Below are positions 16,071 through 24,477 of a stretch of DNA of 64,000 nt, piece by piece. The notes under the pieces were generated by a model, which had not been told where the DNA came from, searched no databases, and was given only the letters and a program-made list of their open reading frames with translations. The DNA comes from Alphaproteobacteria bacterium. Its GTDB lineage: Bacteria; Pseudomonadota; Alphaproteobacteria; Rs-D84. Numbering within the stretch: position 1 is the stretch's first letter; the number at the start of each line of letters is the position of its first letter. Made by a program: the position numbers and the translations under genes. The stretch lies in the NCBI GenBank assembly GCA_017503725.1, contig JAFVSL010000006.1, positions 37,505 through 101,504 of the forward strand, in the 5' to 3' direction.

Positions 16071-17658
16071 ATACAAACTTTTCCGGGACCAGGCTGCATA
16101 TCGATTTCCAAACACGCCGGAAAATGGATGTGTCAGGTGCACGCTTGTGAACCTGGGGCTTTTTATCGCCGGGGCGACTGCCGGTCCAGACGGGATCTCC
16201 GTCTTCATCCAGTGTGACACGCCACGACGTCTGGGTGTCTTTTAAAATCATCGCACGCAGTTTGTCTGCAAAATCACGACTTTCGAAAATGGCCACATTT
16301 TCCGTGTTGTAATATGCACTGCGTGGATCCAGGTTGAAACTGCCTATCCAGGAAATGTCATCGTCAAACACCATTGTCTTGCTGTGCAGAACCGAAAAAC
16401 TGGATTGTTTTCTTTCGCGGTCGTGTTCTTTCCCGCGTAAATTTTCCGCAGACACCATAAATTCGTACACATCCGCCCCTGATTCAATCAGTTGCTTGCG
16501 ATACTTTTCCCATTTTGCATACACCGTCGGTGCATTTGTAGATGCCAACGAATTCGTGACAATCGTCATATGTACGCCCGATTTTTCTTCGTGCAACATA
16601 TGTTCCAAGCCCCCTTGGCCCGGGACAAAGTACGCCGCCGACATATAAACAGATTTATCCGTTTTATCCCACAGGTGTTGTAACGCACGAACGATGTCAC
16701 CACGATATGCCTCTTTTTCATCCATTGACATTTCAACCTTTTGTGGTGGGTCGGCCAAGAATTTTCCGCGCCCCCAACTAAAATCAAATTTCTTGGTTTG
16801 ATATTCACGTTGGGCCATTGCGATGATGTTGTTGTACCGATTAACTTCTTCTGCACTTTTTTCGGCGATTTTTGCAAATTCGCGTTCCAGTTTCTTTAAT
16901 CCGCGCTTGGTCTGGGCGCGTGGGAATGCCGCCGCCGGAATAGACAGGTGGTGGTTCCAGTATTCGTCGAAACTTTTTGTCGCGTGGCGTGTCATTTCAC
17001 CAATAAACAAAACGTCAGTATCTGAAAAATTCGACGCCGTTTCTGGATAGAAATAGTTACTGCCGACATTGCGACCACCGGTGATGTACGCAACATTGTC
17101 CACGATGAACAATTTATTATGCATACGCGAATTCAGGCGATTAAAGTCCATCATAAACTGTGGATAATAAAACAGTTTTGTACGATTTTTAACGGTATTG
17201 AAAACCTTGACCTCTATATTCGGGTGCTGGTTCAGTAACATTACATCCACAATATCAGATTTTGTTCCGTAATCATCCAGCAAAATTCGTACTTTGACCC
17301 CGCGGTCTGCGGCATTTTTAAGTTCGCCGATTAAAACCTTGGACGAGAAATCATTACTATAAATATAGGTCTGCAAATCAATCGTCTTGGTCGCCATACG
17401 TGCAAACGCGGAACGGATAACAAACGCAGACAGTCCGTCTTCGATTAACGTTGCGCCCGACACATCGTCGCCCGCCGCCAGTTCGGCTGCATAGCATTTT
17501 GCAATCGGCGTTTCGTATGGGTTATATTGAAAGTCGTGTGGGGTAACCTTGGCCGAATAGCCGTCCAGGCGTTTGTCACTGGTTGTTGTTGGTACGGTCG
17601 TGCACCCAATCAGTGGCAGACACAATATAAACATCGAAACTTTTTTTAATATGTTCAA
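16069..17658 (-). CDS. Phospholipase D-like (cardiolipin synthase family) lipoprotein
   Basis: The product is 529 residues with a lipoprotein signal peptide and lipobox LPLIGC (Cys19). Two HKD motifs define the PLD superfamily: H180-N-K182-x4-D187 (HNKLFIVD) followed by TGGRN, and H425-S-K427-x4-D432 (HSKTMVFDD) followed by GSFN. Two HKD half-sites make one active site that transfers phosphatidyl groups, as in cardiolipin synthase ClsC/YmdC-type proteins, or hydrolyses phosphodiesters. A lipid anchor places it on the periplasmic face or outer membrane, unlike classical two-TM cardiolipin synthases. Possible substrates are phosphatidylglycerol and phosphatidylethanolamine, but this is not shown by the sequence. 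Monocistronic, convergent with plsX. Confidence 0.88.
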   Translation of the reverse strand: MNILKKVSMFILCLPLIGCTTVPTTTSDKRLDGYSAKVTPHDFQYNPYETPIAKCYAAELAAGDDVSGATLIEDGLSAFVIRSAFARMATKTIDLQTYIYSNDFSSKVLIGELKNAADRGVKVRILLDDYGTKSDIVDVMLLNQHPNIEVKVFNTVKNRTKLFYYPQFMMDFNRLNSRMHNKLFIVDNVAYITGGRNVGSNYFYPETASNFSDTDVLFIGEMTRHATKSFDEYWNHHLSIPAAAFPRAQTKRGLKKLEREFAKIAEKSAEEVNRYNNIIAMAQREYQTKKFDFSWGRGKFLADPPQKVEMSMDEKEAYRGDIVRALQHLWDKTDKSVYMSAAYFVPGQGGLEHMLHEEKSGVHMTIVTNSLASTNAPTVYAKWEKYRKQLIESGADVYEFMVSAENLRGKEHDRERKQSSFSVLHSKTMVFDDDISWIGSFNLDPRSAYYNTENVAIFESRDFADKLRAMILKDTQTSWRVTLDEDGDPVWTGSRPGDKKPQVHKRAPDTSIFRRVWKSICSLVPEKFV

Positions 17659-17790
17659 CTTTTTTACCCCCGTGATTATATAGTATAGTACAAATAAAAA
17701 GCATTTTACAAGTTAAATTCATTATATTTTTTAATGAATTAGGATTTAAATCAGTCCTATCAAATAAATTAAAGTTTTCTGTCAATTTTT

Positions 17791-17820
17791 TTGCTTGTCT
17801 GAATTTGCGCTATGTGATAA
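17791..17820 (+). promoter_or_regulatory. Possible promoter for the 700-residue secreted protein
   Basis: TTGCTT (17791-17796) and TGATAA (17815-17820) with an 18-nt spacer lie 30 nt before the ATG. The preceding 130 nt are AT-rich with no ORF. A weak match to consensus. Confidence 0.35.
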
Positions 17821-17850
17821 AATGCAATATCAGAGAAGGGAAGAAAAAAT

Positions 17851-19953
17851 ATGAAAAGATTTGTTGCAGTATTAAGTGGATTGCTGGTAATGCCCGCATT
17901 TGCTGAGGTTGCGCCTGTTTACTATGACGACGTAATCGAATATTCTGATGCCGAAATGTATGACGGTGATGTCGTCGTTGATGACGAATTCGTCGTCGAG
18001 GGCGAAGAAAAAAATGTCGCGGCACCAAGTGTACCGGCACGTAATACGAATCGTTCTTCAACGCGTGCAACACGTTCATTGCCGACCGCTTCGACATCTG
18101 GGGCGACAACGCGTGCGTCAAATACGGCACCATCGCGTGCGGTTGCATCACGTGCGGCGGCCAATATTTCCCAAACGCGCAGTGCTATGACCCGCGGAAC
18201 TGCAACCCGTGGTGCGGCATCACGTGCGGCGACTTCCCAAAACGTTTCCACGCGTCGTGCGACGACTACGTCGCCGGCGACAACCGCCCGTGCGGGTACG
18301 GTATCTATTACACAAACTGATACGGTTAATACACCATTGTATACCGGTCGCGTTGGTACGCGTACGGTTGGTGCGGCATCTGTTCGTGCACGTGTGCCAT
18401 CTGTTCGTGTTTCCAACACGGTAAGTACAGAGGCTACGCCCGTCACCGTCGAAGATGTTACAACATCAATGGATGAATTGGCGCAAATCACCGATTTTTG
18501 CAAGGCGCAGTATACCGAATGTATGGATAACTTCTGTAATGTCCTGGACGATAATCAGGGGCGTTGCTCTTGCTCTAAGAATGTAAAAAATTATGCCAAA
18601 ACCGAAGAAGCGTTAAAGGCCGCCACTGAAAACCTGCAAGACGTTGCACAAAAGATTCAGTATATCGGTTTGACCGGCGATGAAATTGACACACTGTTTG
18701 CCCAGACAGAGGCGGAAATGCAAATGCAGGGTTCCAGTGACAGTTCGCAAATCAAAAACGATTTGGACAAGATTAAAAATATGATTGTTGATGTTAAATC
18801 TGGTACGGCCTCTTCGTCCGAGATTTCATCGGGCATCAGTATGGATTTGTCTGGCTTGTTAGACTTTAATATCGGCAGTACTGGTTTCGATCTGACCGGA
18901 TTGTTTGGAACAACAACGACCAACACGTCCAGCATTTCCAATCAGCGTGGCGAAGAACTATACAAAACTGCGGCATCACGCTGCAAAGCGGCGGTTTTAA
19001 ACAATTGTGCGTCCCAGGGCGTAGATATTGCCGTTATCACAAATTCATATGATTTGGAAATTGATAAACAATGTGTTGCATACGAACGCTCATTGACGGA
19101 TGCAAACGATCAAATGCGCGCGACGGTTCGTAATGCACAATCCGTTCTGCAAAAGGCACGTTTAATGGTTGCGCAGCAAAAGAATTCTTACGACCTGCGT
19201 GGCTGCGTAAATGCGTTGGATTCATGTATGCAGGATGACTTTGTATGTGGAACAGACTATGAAAACTGTCTGGATCCATCCGGTAAATACATCGTTAATG
19301 GTGAGGTCGTTACTGGTTCCCAGCCGGGACGCTCTTATGCGGACAACGCTGATACAGCAGGGTTGGTGGAAACCTGTAATAAATATGGTCTTTATGCCAC
19401 CTGGTCTAAAGATGGTAAGGAGAACGACGACAAAACACACGCGTGGTGTTCTGTTGCGGATTCTACAAATGGGGGCAAGGTATTCAATTTAAATGATTAT
19501 ATTGACAAAACGGTTACTTCTGAAACAGATCCAGCGGCTACAGATTTTGTTATGTCTCGGTATTTGTTGAACAAGATTGGTTATGTTGATACAGAGGGCA
19601 AAAGCAAGGGTATGTGTATCTCGATTCTTAACAAGTGCCAGGATTATACCTATGTTGATGGTGCATACAAGGTAGATAACCAGGTTGTAAAAGAATTCTT
19701 GCGTCGTACCCTGACCCAGATCAAGGTCGCCCAGGATGATGTTATTGCGGATTATGCCGAAAATTGTACGGGCGAGGTTACATCTTGTCTGAACCAAAAC
19801 AATTACACGGCGGCGCCAAATATTGCGGTTAATGCGTGTCGCTCGGCGATTATAACGTGTATGTCTGTAAATGGTGATACGTCTGGAAGCCCTCAGCCAG
19901 CTGCAATGCTTGATTGGGTTGAAAAAGTTCTTGGACTGGATTCCGCTGAATAA
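17851..19953 (+). CDS. Secreted Cys-rich protein with Ala/Arg/Thr/Ser low-complexity region, unknown function
   Basis: I do not recognise this 700-residue protein. It has a signal peptide (MKRFVAVLSGLLVMPAFA), then an acidic Tyr/Asp segment (about 21-55). A strongly biased stretch follows (about 56-195), made of Ala, Arg, Thr and Ser with repeated TRA, SRA and RGA words. The remaining 500 residues are helical with many cysteines in recurrent C-x(3-6)-C spacing (for example FCKAQYTECMDNFC, GCVNALDSCMQDDFVCG, MCISILNKCQ, CRSAIITCM), suggesting disulfide-stabilised periplasmic or surface domains. The ATG follows AAGGGA. A hairpin terminator ends the gene. It lies in the stretch that splits plsX from fabH. 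It could be a surface or envelope scaffold; no enzymatic motif is visible. Confidence 0.85.
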   Translation: MKRFVAVLSGLLVMPAFAEVAPVYYDDVIEYSDAEMYDGDVVVDDEFVVEGEEKNVAAPSVPARNTNRSSTRATRSLPTASTSGATTRASNTAPSRAVASRAAANISQTRSAMTRGTATRGAASRAATSQNVSTRRATTTSPATTARAGTVSITQTDTVNTPLYTGRVGTRTVGAASVRARVPSVRVSNTVSTEATPVTVEDVTTSMDELAQITDFCKAQYTECMDNFCNVLDDNQGRCSCSKNVKNYAKTEEALKAATENLQDVAQKIQYIGLTGDEIDTLFAQTEAEMQMQGSSDSSQIKNDLDKIKNMIVDVKSGTASSSEISSGISMDLSGLLDFNIGSTGFDLTGLFGTTTTNTSSISNQRGEELYKTAASRCKAAVLNNCASQGVDIAVITNSYDLEIDKQCVAYERSLTDANDQMRATVRNAQSVLQKARLMVAQQKNSYDLRGCVNALDSCMQDDFVCGTDYENCLDPSGKYIVNGEVVTGSQPGRSYADNADTAGLVETCNKYGLYATWSKDGKENDDKTHAWCSVADSTNGGKVFNLNDYIDKTVTSETDPAATDFVMSRYLLNKIGYVDTEGKSKGMCISILNKCQDYTYVDGAYKVDNQVVKEFLRRTLTQIKVAQDDVIADYAENCTGEVTSCLNQNNYTAAPNIAVNACRSAIITCMSVNGDTSGSPQPAAMLDWVEKVLGLDSAE

Positions 19954-19965
19954 ACCAAAGGTAAT

Positions 19966-19992
19966 AAAAAATCCCCCAAACGGGGGATTTTT
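19966..19992. terminator. Bidirectional terminator
   Basis: AAAAATCCCCC / GGGGG-A-TTTTT with an AAAC loop, shared by the secreted-protein gene (plus) and the convergent MerC-like gene (minus), whose stop codon overlaps its right edge. Confidence 0.9.
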
Positions 19993-20317
19993 AATGTGCT
20001 GTCACGTGTAATATCACACTTAGTACAAACAATATCGTAATTACGGACATTATAATCTTTTGGGTGCGGTGCGATTTATCGCCATCGCAATGTTCGCATT
20101 TGCACCGACAGTCGCGCGCCACCATATACCACGACAGGGCCAACAACGCCCCCGACACAACAAATAAAAATGGTTCCCATTCGTGCGGGATTAAATGAAA
20201 GTGCGCAGATTCCGGCGCAATCAATCCAATAACCGACAATGCAATTGGCACGCCACAACAGAATATGTGTGGCACAATTGATGCGATAATCCCAATTTTA
20301 ACGGCTTTGTTTTTCAT
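19991..20317 (-). CDS. Small MerC-like membrane protein with Cys-rich tail
   Basis: The product is 108 residues, starting at the ATG 20315-20317 with AAAGGG 7 nt upstream. A longer frame to 20452 would overlap the divergent gene's promoter and is rejected. It has three hydrophobic segments. The first carries PHIFCCGVPIALSVIGL, a vicinal Cys pair in a membrane helix like the metal-binding CC of MerC/MerT transporters. A cytoplasmic or periplasmic loop has CRCKCEHCDGDKSH, and a third helix ends the protein. This suggests heavy-metal or metalloid handling, but no mer operon or MerR regulator is adjacent. The family call is tentative and based on motif and topology. Confidence 0.6.
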   Translation of the reverse strand: MKNKAVKIGIIASIVPHIFCCGVPIALSVIGLIAPESAHFHLIPHEWEPFLFVVSGALLALSWYMVARDCRCKCEHCDGDKSHRTQKIIMSVITILFVLSVILHVTAH

Positions 20318-20397
20318 TCGTTTTCCCTTTATGTGCGTGAAATTATAGTAAATTTTTTTGCCCTGTAAATCATAAAATAATAAGATAAAAATCCATA

Positions 20398-20427
20398 TTG
20401 ACAAAAATGAATAATGTGCTATATAAT
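20398..20427 (+). promoter_or_regulatory. Consensus sigma-70 promoter giving a near-leaderless transcript
   Basis: A perfect TTGACA (20398-20403) and a perfect TATAAT (20422-20427) with 18 nt between them (or TATATA at 20420 with 16 nt). The ATG of the downstream gene is at 20436, only 8 nt after the -10, so initiation would fall at or within 1-3 nt of the start codon. No Shine-Dalgarno element is possible in the gap. Confidence 0.7.
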
Positions 20428-20435
20428 TAAGTATT

Positions 20436-21365
20436 ATGTTTGATGTAATCAAAACCGCATATGCATTAAAAAATGGTGTAAGTCAGCGCAGTGTTTATAA
20501 CTGGCACGCGCCCGTGTTTTTGTTTACAAATGAAAATATATCTGGGTATTTATCGCAAATGAATGATGTGGCGGACAAAAATGTTTTAACCGTCACCGGC
20601 AGTGGCGATCACGCCTTTGAATGTTTGATTCGTGGTGCCAAAAATGTTGATACATTTGACGTAAACTATCTGCAGGGGCATATTTTGGAATTAAAGTCCA
20701 AGATGATAAAGCATCTGCCGTATTTATCATTTATGCATTTCTTTTTTAACGAGGCAGATTTTTTTAATCGTGACATTATAAAGCCCATATGGCATAAATT
20801 TTCGCCGGCACTTAAAATATTTTTGAACAAGTATTACAAGATGCGCAACCGCTCTTTGTTTCGATATCGCGCCGCGCAATCTGTATTTTATGACATTGAT
20901 AAAATATCGTATATCAATGATGTTACGGCATATTCGTATCTATCACATATAATGCCCGACAAGATTGGTTTTACGCACACAGATCTGATGAATATTACCA
21001 ATCGTTGCAACACGGTGTATGACACGATTTTATTATCGAATATATCCGAATATATGTTCGAAGAAATTCCAGACACCGCCGGACGGATTATGGCATTCTA
21101 TGACAATGTGATAACGCCGATTGCGGACCAGAATCTGAACGCCAACAACGGTCAGATTTGTTTTAACTATGCCTGGTGTGCGAATACGGCTGATTATCGC
21201 ACAATGATTGACGCGATTCAGCAATATATGAAATACCGGATTGATGATTTTTGCCCCCTGGAACATAAAATCGATATGGTTACAGTCCCAACCGTGTATA
21301 ACAGTGTGATGAATCCCGGTGCGGGGATGGATGTAGCACTGACTTTTAGTCAAAAGGTGCGATAA
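20436..21365 (+). CDS. DUF3419/BtaA-like SAM-dependent protein (first of a tandem pair)
   Basis: The product is 309 residues. The N-terminal part has LFTNENISGYL, then NVLTVTGSGDHAFECLIRGA, a SAM-binding-like glycine motif, and DTFDVNYLQGHILELK. This spacing is like the DUF3419 family (acidic 'DxNxxQ...LK' after a G-S-G-D loop). DUF3419 includes BtaA, which moves the 3-amino-3-carboxypropyl group of SAM to diacylglycerol to make betaine-lipid precursors. No BtaB methyltransferase is adjacent, so the reaction is not established. A second copy follows with zero spacing, and olsBA for ornithine lipids lie 7 kb away. Translated from a near-leaderless promoter. Confidence 0.65.
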   Translation: MFDVIKTAYALKNGVSQRSVYNWHAPVFLFTNENISGYLSQMNDVADKNVLTVTGSGDHAFECLIRGAKNVDTFDVNYLQGHILELKSKMIKHLPYLSFMHFFFNEADFFNRDIIKPIWHKFSPALKIFLNKYYKMRNRSLFRYRAAQSVFYDIDKISYINDVTAYSYLSHIMPDKIGFTHTDLMNITNRCNTVYDTILLSNISEYMFEEIPDTAGRIMAFYDNVITPIADQNLNANNGQICFNYAWCANTADYRTMIDAIQQYMKYRIDDFCPLEHKIDMVTVPTVYNSVMNPGAGMDVALTFSQKVR

Positions 21366-22280
21366 ATGTTTCAGCGTATGCCCGATTTTAACCAAGATAC
21401 AATTTGTTCCAGCCAGGGCTATCAAAAAGACCTGGAAGTGTTCCTGTTTTCAAATGAAAATGTTGCGGGATATCTTGATAATTTTGATTTGGGCGGCAAA
21501 ATCATATTGTCGGTGGGGGCATCTGGTGACCATATGTTTGAATGCTATGCACGCGGCGCAAAACACGTGGACACATTTGATATAAATTATCGCCAGAAAC
21601 CAATCATAGAATTAAAAAATCATATGATTAAAAATGTCCCATATGAAGATTTTTTAAAATTCTTTTTCACCAAAGAATATTTTTTTGACCCACAAATAAT
21701 CAAACCGATTATGCCACTGTTTTCATCATCGTTGCGTATGTTTATGGACCTGTATTACAGTATGGGTAATGCCGGTCGTAAAATGTTTGCGTATCATGGT
21801 CGGCTGGACCATATGGCCCATTATGATAACAAGTATTATTCAGACGCGGCAAGATATGATCGGTTGGCGTCAAAATTGCCACAAAATATCAGTTTTAAAC
21901 ACCTGGATATTACGGGTGTATCTGCAAACTTTACACGAAAATATGATTTTATTATGCTGTCGAATATTTTTGATTTTCAGCACAGTGAAATATCAGACGG
22001 TTGTCGGGCGTTAAATCAGTTCTATAAGGGCACGCTGGGTGAATTGGCGCGCAATAATCTAAGGGCGGATGGTGGAATAATATTATTAGAATATATGTGG
22101 GGCAATAACGCATCAACGCGTGATCAAATGTGGGATGCGTGGCAAAAATTTGCCACCAAGCAAAATTCAAAAACGCACGCCACCGGCCACAAGATGGATA
22201 ATTGTTTTGTAAAACCTATGATGGGCAGCAAACGCTATGACAATGTCCTTTATATGACCCAGAATCAAAAAATCAAATAA
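21366..22280 (+). CDS. DUF3419/BtaA-like SAM-dependent protein (second of a tandem pair)
   Basis: The product is 304 residues and clearly paralogous to its upstream neighbour along its whole length. Shared landmarks are LFSNENVAGYL, ILSVGASGDHMFECYARGAK, VDTFDINYRQKPIIELKNHM, the F(F)-x-(D/N)-x2-IIKPI segment and the C-terminal G-H-K-M-D near the end. Its ATG follows the stop codon of the first gene directly, so translation is probably coupled. The pair has diverged well below near-identity, indicating an old duplication and perhaps a heteromeric or sequential function. Substrate unknown; the DUF3419 relationship suggests transfer of a SAM-derived group to a lipid. Confidence 0.65.
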   Translation: MFQRMPDFNQDTICSSQGYQKDLEVFLFSNENVAGYLDNFDLGGKIILSVGASGDHMFECYARGAKHVDTFDINYRQKPIIELKNHMIKNVPYEDFLKFFFTKEYFFDPQIIKPIMPLFSSSLRMFMDLYYSMGNAGRKMFAYHGRLDHMAHYDNKYYSDAARYDRLASKLPQNISFKHLDITGVSANFTRKYDFIMLSNIFDFQHSEISDGCRALNQFYKGTLGELARNNLRADGGIILLEYMWGNNASTRDQMWDAWQKFATKQNSKTHATGHKMDNCFVKPMMGSKRYDNVLYMTQNQKIK

Positions 22281-22282
22281 TC

Positions 22283-22358
22283 TGGCATCCCCAACAGGAA
22301 TCGAACCTGTATCTAATTCTTAGGAGGAATTTGTTCTATCCAATTGAACTATGGGGAC
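22283..22358 (-). tRNA. tRNA-Arg (anticodon CCT)
   Basis: Acceptor GTCCCCA pairs with TGGGGAT (first pair G-U), discriminator G, encoded CCA. The anticodon loop is CTCCTAA, giving CCT (reads AGG), with stem AATTC/GAATT. The T-arm is AGGTTCGATTCCT (one mismatch-tolerant pair). Confidence 0.93.
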
Positions 22359-22420
22359 ATAAATTCCTGGCAATATTAAAACAAATGAAACAGGTTAGCA
22401 ATAATTTTATGTATTTGATA

Positions 22421-22450
22421 TTGACAGAATTTATATTTGTGCTATATATT
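22421..22450 (+). promoter_or_regulatory. Sigma-70 promoter for the 626-residue protein
   Basis: TTGACA (22421-22426) and TATATT (22445-22450; TATATA at 22443 gives a 16-nt spacer). The -10 context TGTGCTATATATT matches that of the 20398 promoter (TGTGCTATATAAT) closely. Confidence 0.6.
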
Positions 22451-22480
22451 ACTGGGATAATTAGAACAAAGGACTAAAAC

Positions 22481-24361
22481 GTGGCAGGCAAGCAGCAATA
22501 TACAGCAACCATTGAACTTGGGGATGGCAAAGACATATTGACCGTAGATATGTTGAATTTGCCATATGATATGTTTGGACCAGATTTTCCGCTGGAAATA
22601 ATTGGACCCGTTGATATGGGCAAGTGCAAGGGGCAACCATTGCCAGATATGACCGATGTTGTTATTTATGGCGAATTTGATTGTTCGACGTGCACTATAA
22701 ATTCAGACACAGTTTTACCAAAACAAATATCGACATTGATATGCAAGCATTCTATCAATAATCTTGATGTATTGGTTGGTATATTGCCACTTTCGTTGAA
22801 AAAGGTTGTTGTAAGACCCGCCATCATCAACGCCGTCAAAGACGGTATAAAGAAAAATGCAACCGATGACAGTGCATATCAAAGCGCCATTAGGTTTATG
22901 GATGCGTACCCAAATATTACGGTCACAGATGGCAAGAAAACACTGGCAGAAATTATCCAAGAGCATAAAAATACCAAAGAAGTGGCAAAGCCCAAGGTTA
23001 CTGCGACCGCGCCCGTAACGCCACAAATAGAGGCGCAAACAGATGATTGGATGTCCGTGAATGATCTGGTGCCCGTGTGCGAAGAAAAACTGGGGGCGGA
23101 TTTATTGGCGCGTCTGGACAAAGATTTGAAAAGATATATTCGCCAGGCTTTAACCAAAAAAAGTAATATGAACGTTGACGCGCGCGAAATGAAGCGGTCT
23201 GACGGAACCGTGGTCAAATGTATCCACAAAGACGATATTGTGCGTGTTGTCGAATATATTGCGCAGTCTGTTGTTTCGCAAGATAGCGCAACCGCAACAC
23301 AGCCTGTGCCAAAGAAAAAAACTGCAAACGCCAGCGTTACGCCAAAGGCAACAACCGAACCGCGAAAATATTATATCGATAATCGTGAAATCGAACGCGT
23401 TAAAATAAAGAAATATATATCCAAATCCGCTTGGGGACAGATTTTGTCCAAGGTTGGTAAAAACATAACCGCTTTGTTGGATATATTACAAGACATAGAA
23501 AACATCAACGTCAATCCCGCATTGGCGCATACCGCATCTGGCCAGGTTGCGTTTATCAAAGATGGCGCGGTCCAGGTTTCACCAACTGTTGGCTTTAAAA
23601 ACGGTCGCTGTCTGGCCCAGGGGTTTGGCACACTGGATGATCGTCCGCGTATCGTATGGGGGATTTGTGGTAATACATTTGTTTGTCAGAACTTTTATCC
23701 CGCGCACGAGGGCAAGGTAAAGTTAGAATATAACACATTGCTGCGAACCATTGATATTGATATAACCAAGATTGACCTAGAAGAATATTTATTGGTTACC
23801 GATTTGATAAAGGAAATCAAGGTCGCGCGCCCCATCCCAAAGGAAGAGGTTAAACCAACACCCGTCATAACGGATGCGCCCGTCACGTCCGCACCAAAAT
23901 CGGATACGGCCCCCGTCATTGAAATGGATACGACACCCGCGCCAACTGTGGCCCCAGATGTGATTCCCGCGGAACCAAAGCCGGAAACCAAAGTAAAGCG
24001 TCCGCGTATTGTTCGGACCCCTGTCGAAACACGGGTTGAGGTTCCGTCGCCCGTTAAAATTGCTGTGGATACGCCCGTCAAAGAAGATGTCGCGCCCGTC
24101 GCGCGCACATATAAATGGGCATCGCTGTATCATCTTAACGGTCGATTGATTGCCAAATACAATGCAACCGTTCGGCATCAACAGGAATTGTTGCAGGCAC
24201 TGTCGACGCAAACGGACACTGAATTGTTATTGCAAACAACCCAAAAATTACAACAGGTTCTTGAAACCAAGAAAAAGATTGAGGCCGCCCGCAAAGAACT
24301 TGAACAAAAGAACGACGAGTTATTTGATTTTATTGACAAGATTCATCAGATGTTGCACTAA
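22481..24361 (+). CDS. Large protein of unknown function with Pro-rich linker and C-terminal coiled coil
   Basis: I do not recognise this 626-residue protein. It starts at GTG with AAAGGA 7 nt before it. There is no signal peptide, so it is probably cytoplasmic. The first 150 residues contain a leucine-rich-repeat-like alternation (DVVIYGEFDCSTC, ISTLICKHSINNLDVLVG, LPLSLKKVVVRP), suggesting a short solenoid. Residues about 180-260 hold a helical KH/HTH-like block. Residues about 300-470 hold a mixed domain beginning KYYIDNREIERVKIKKYISKS, with a conserved-looking WGQILSKVGKN. A Pro/Thr/Val-rich linker (about 475-560) leads to a coiled coil (LLQTTQKLQQVLETKKKIEA to the end). It is a single gene with its own promoter and a Thr-rich composition unlike its neighbours. 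Confidence 0.8.
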   Translation: MAGKQQYTATIELGDGKDILTVDMLNLPYDMFGPDFPLEIIGPVDMGKCKGQPLPDMTDVVIYGEFDCSTCTINSDTVLPKQISTLICKHSINNLDVLVGILPLSLKKVVVRPAIINAVKDGIKKNATDDSAYQSAIRFMDAYPNITVTDGKKTLAEIIQEHKNTKEVAKPKVTATAPVTPQIEAQTDDWMSVNDLVPVCEEKLGADLLARLDKDLKRYIRQALTKKSNMNVDAREMKRSDGTVVKCIHKDDIVRVVEYIAQSVVSQDSATATQPVPKKKTANASVTPKATTEPRKYYIDNREIERVKIKKYISKSAWGQILSKVGKNITALLDILQDIENINVNPALAHTASGQVAFIKDGAVQVSPTVGFKNGRCLAQGFGTLDDRPRIVWGICGNTFVCQNFYPAHEGKVKLEYNTLLRTIDIDITKIDLEEYLLVTDLIKEIKVARPIPKEEVKPTPVITDAPVTSAPKSDTAPVIEMDTTPAPTVAPDVIPAEPKPETKVKRPRIVRTPVETRVEVPSPVKIAVDTPVKEDVAPVARTYKWASLYHLNGRLIAKYNATVRHQQELLQALSTQTDTELLLQTTQKLQQVLETKKKIEAARKELEQKNDELFDFIDKIHQMLH

Positions 24362-24477
24362 ACCCAGGCACCGCATATCGCGGTGTTTTTTTTATTCTAA
24401 AAATCATATTGCAAGATGTTTTTTGCGTCTGTATAATGCGTTGGCAAAAAAATCAAAGGGCAGGGGACCGTATCTCT

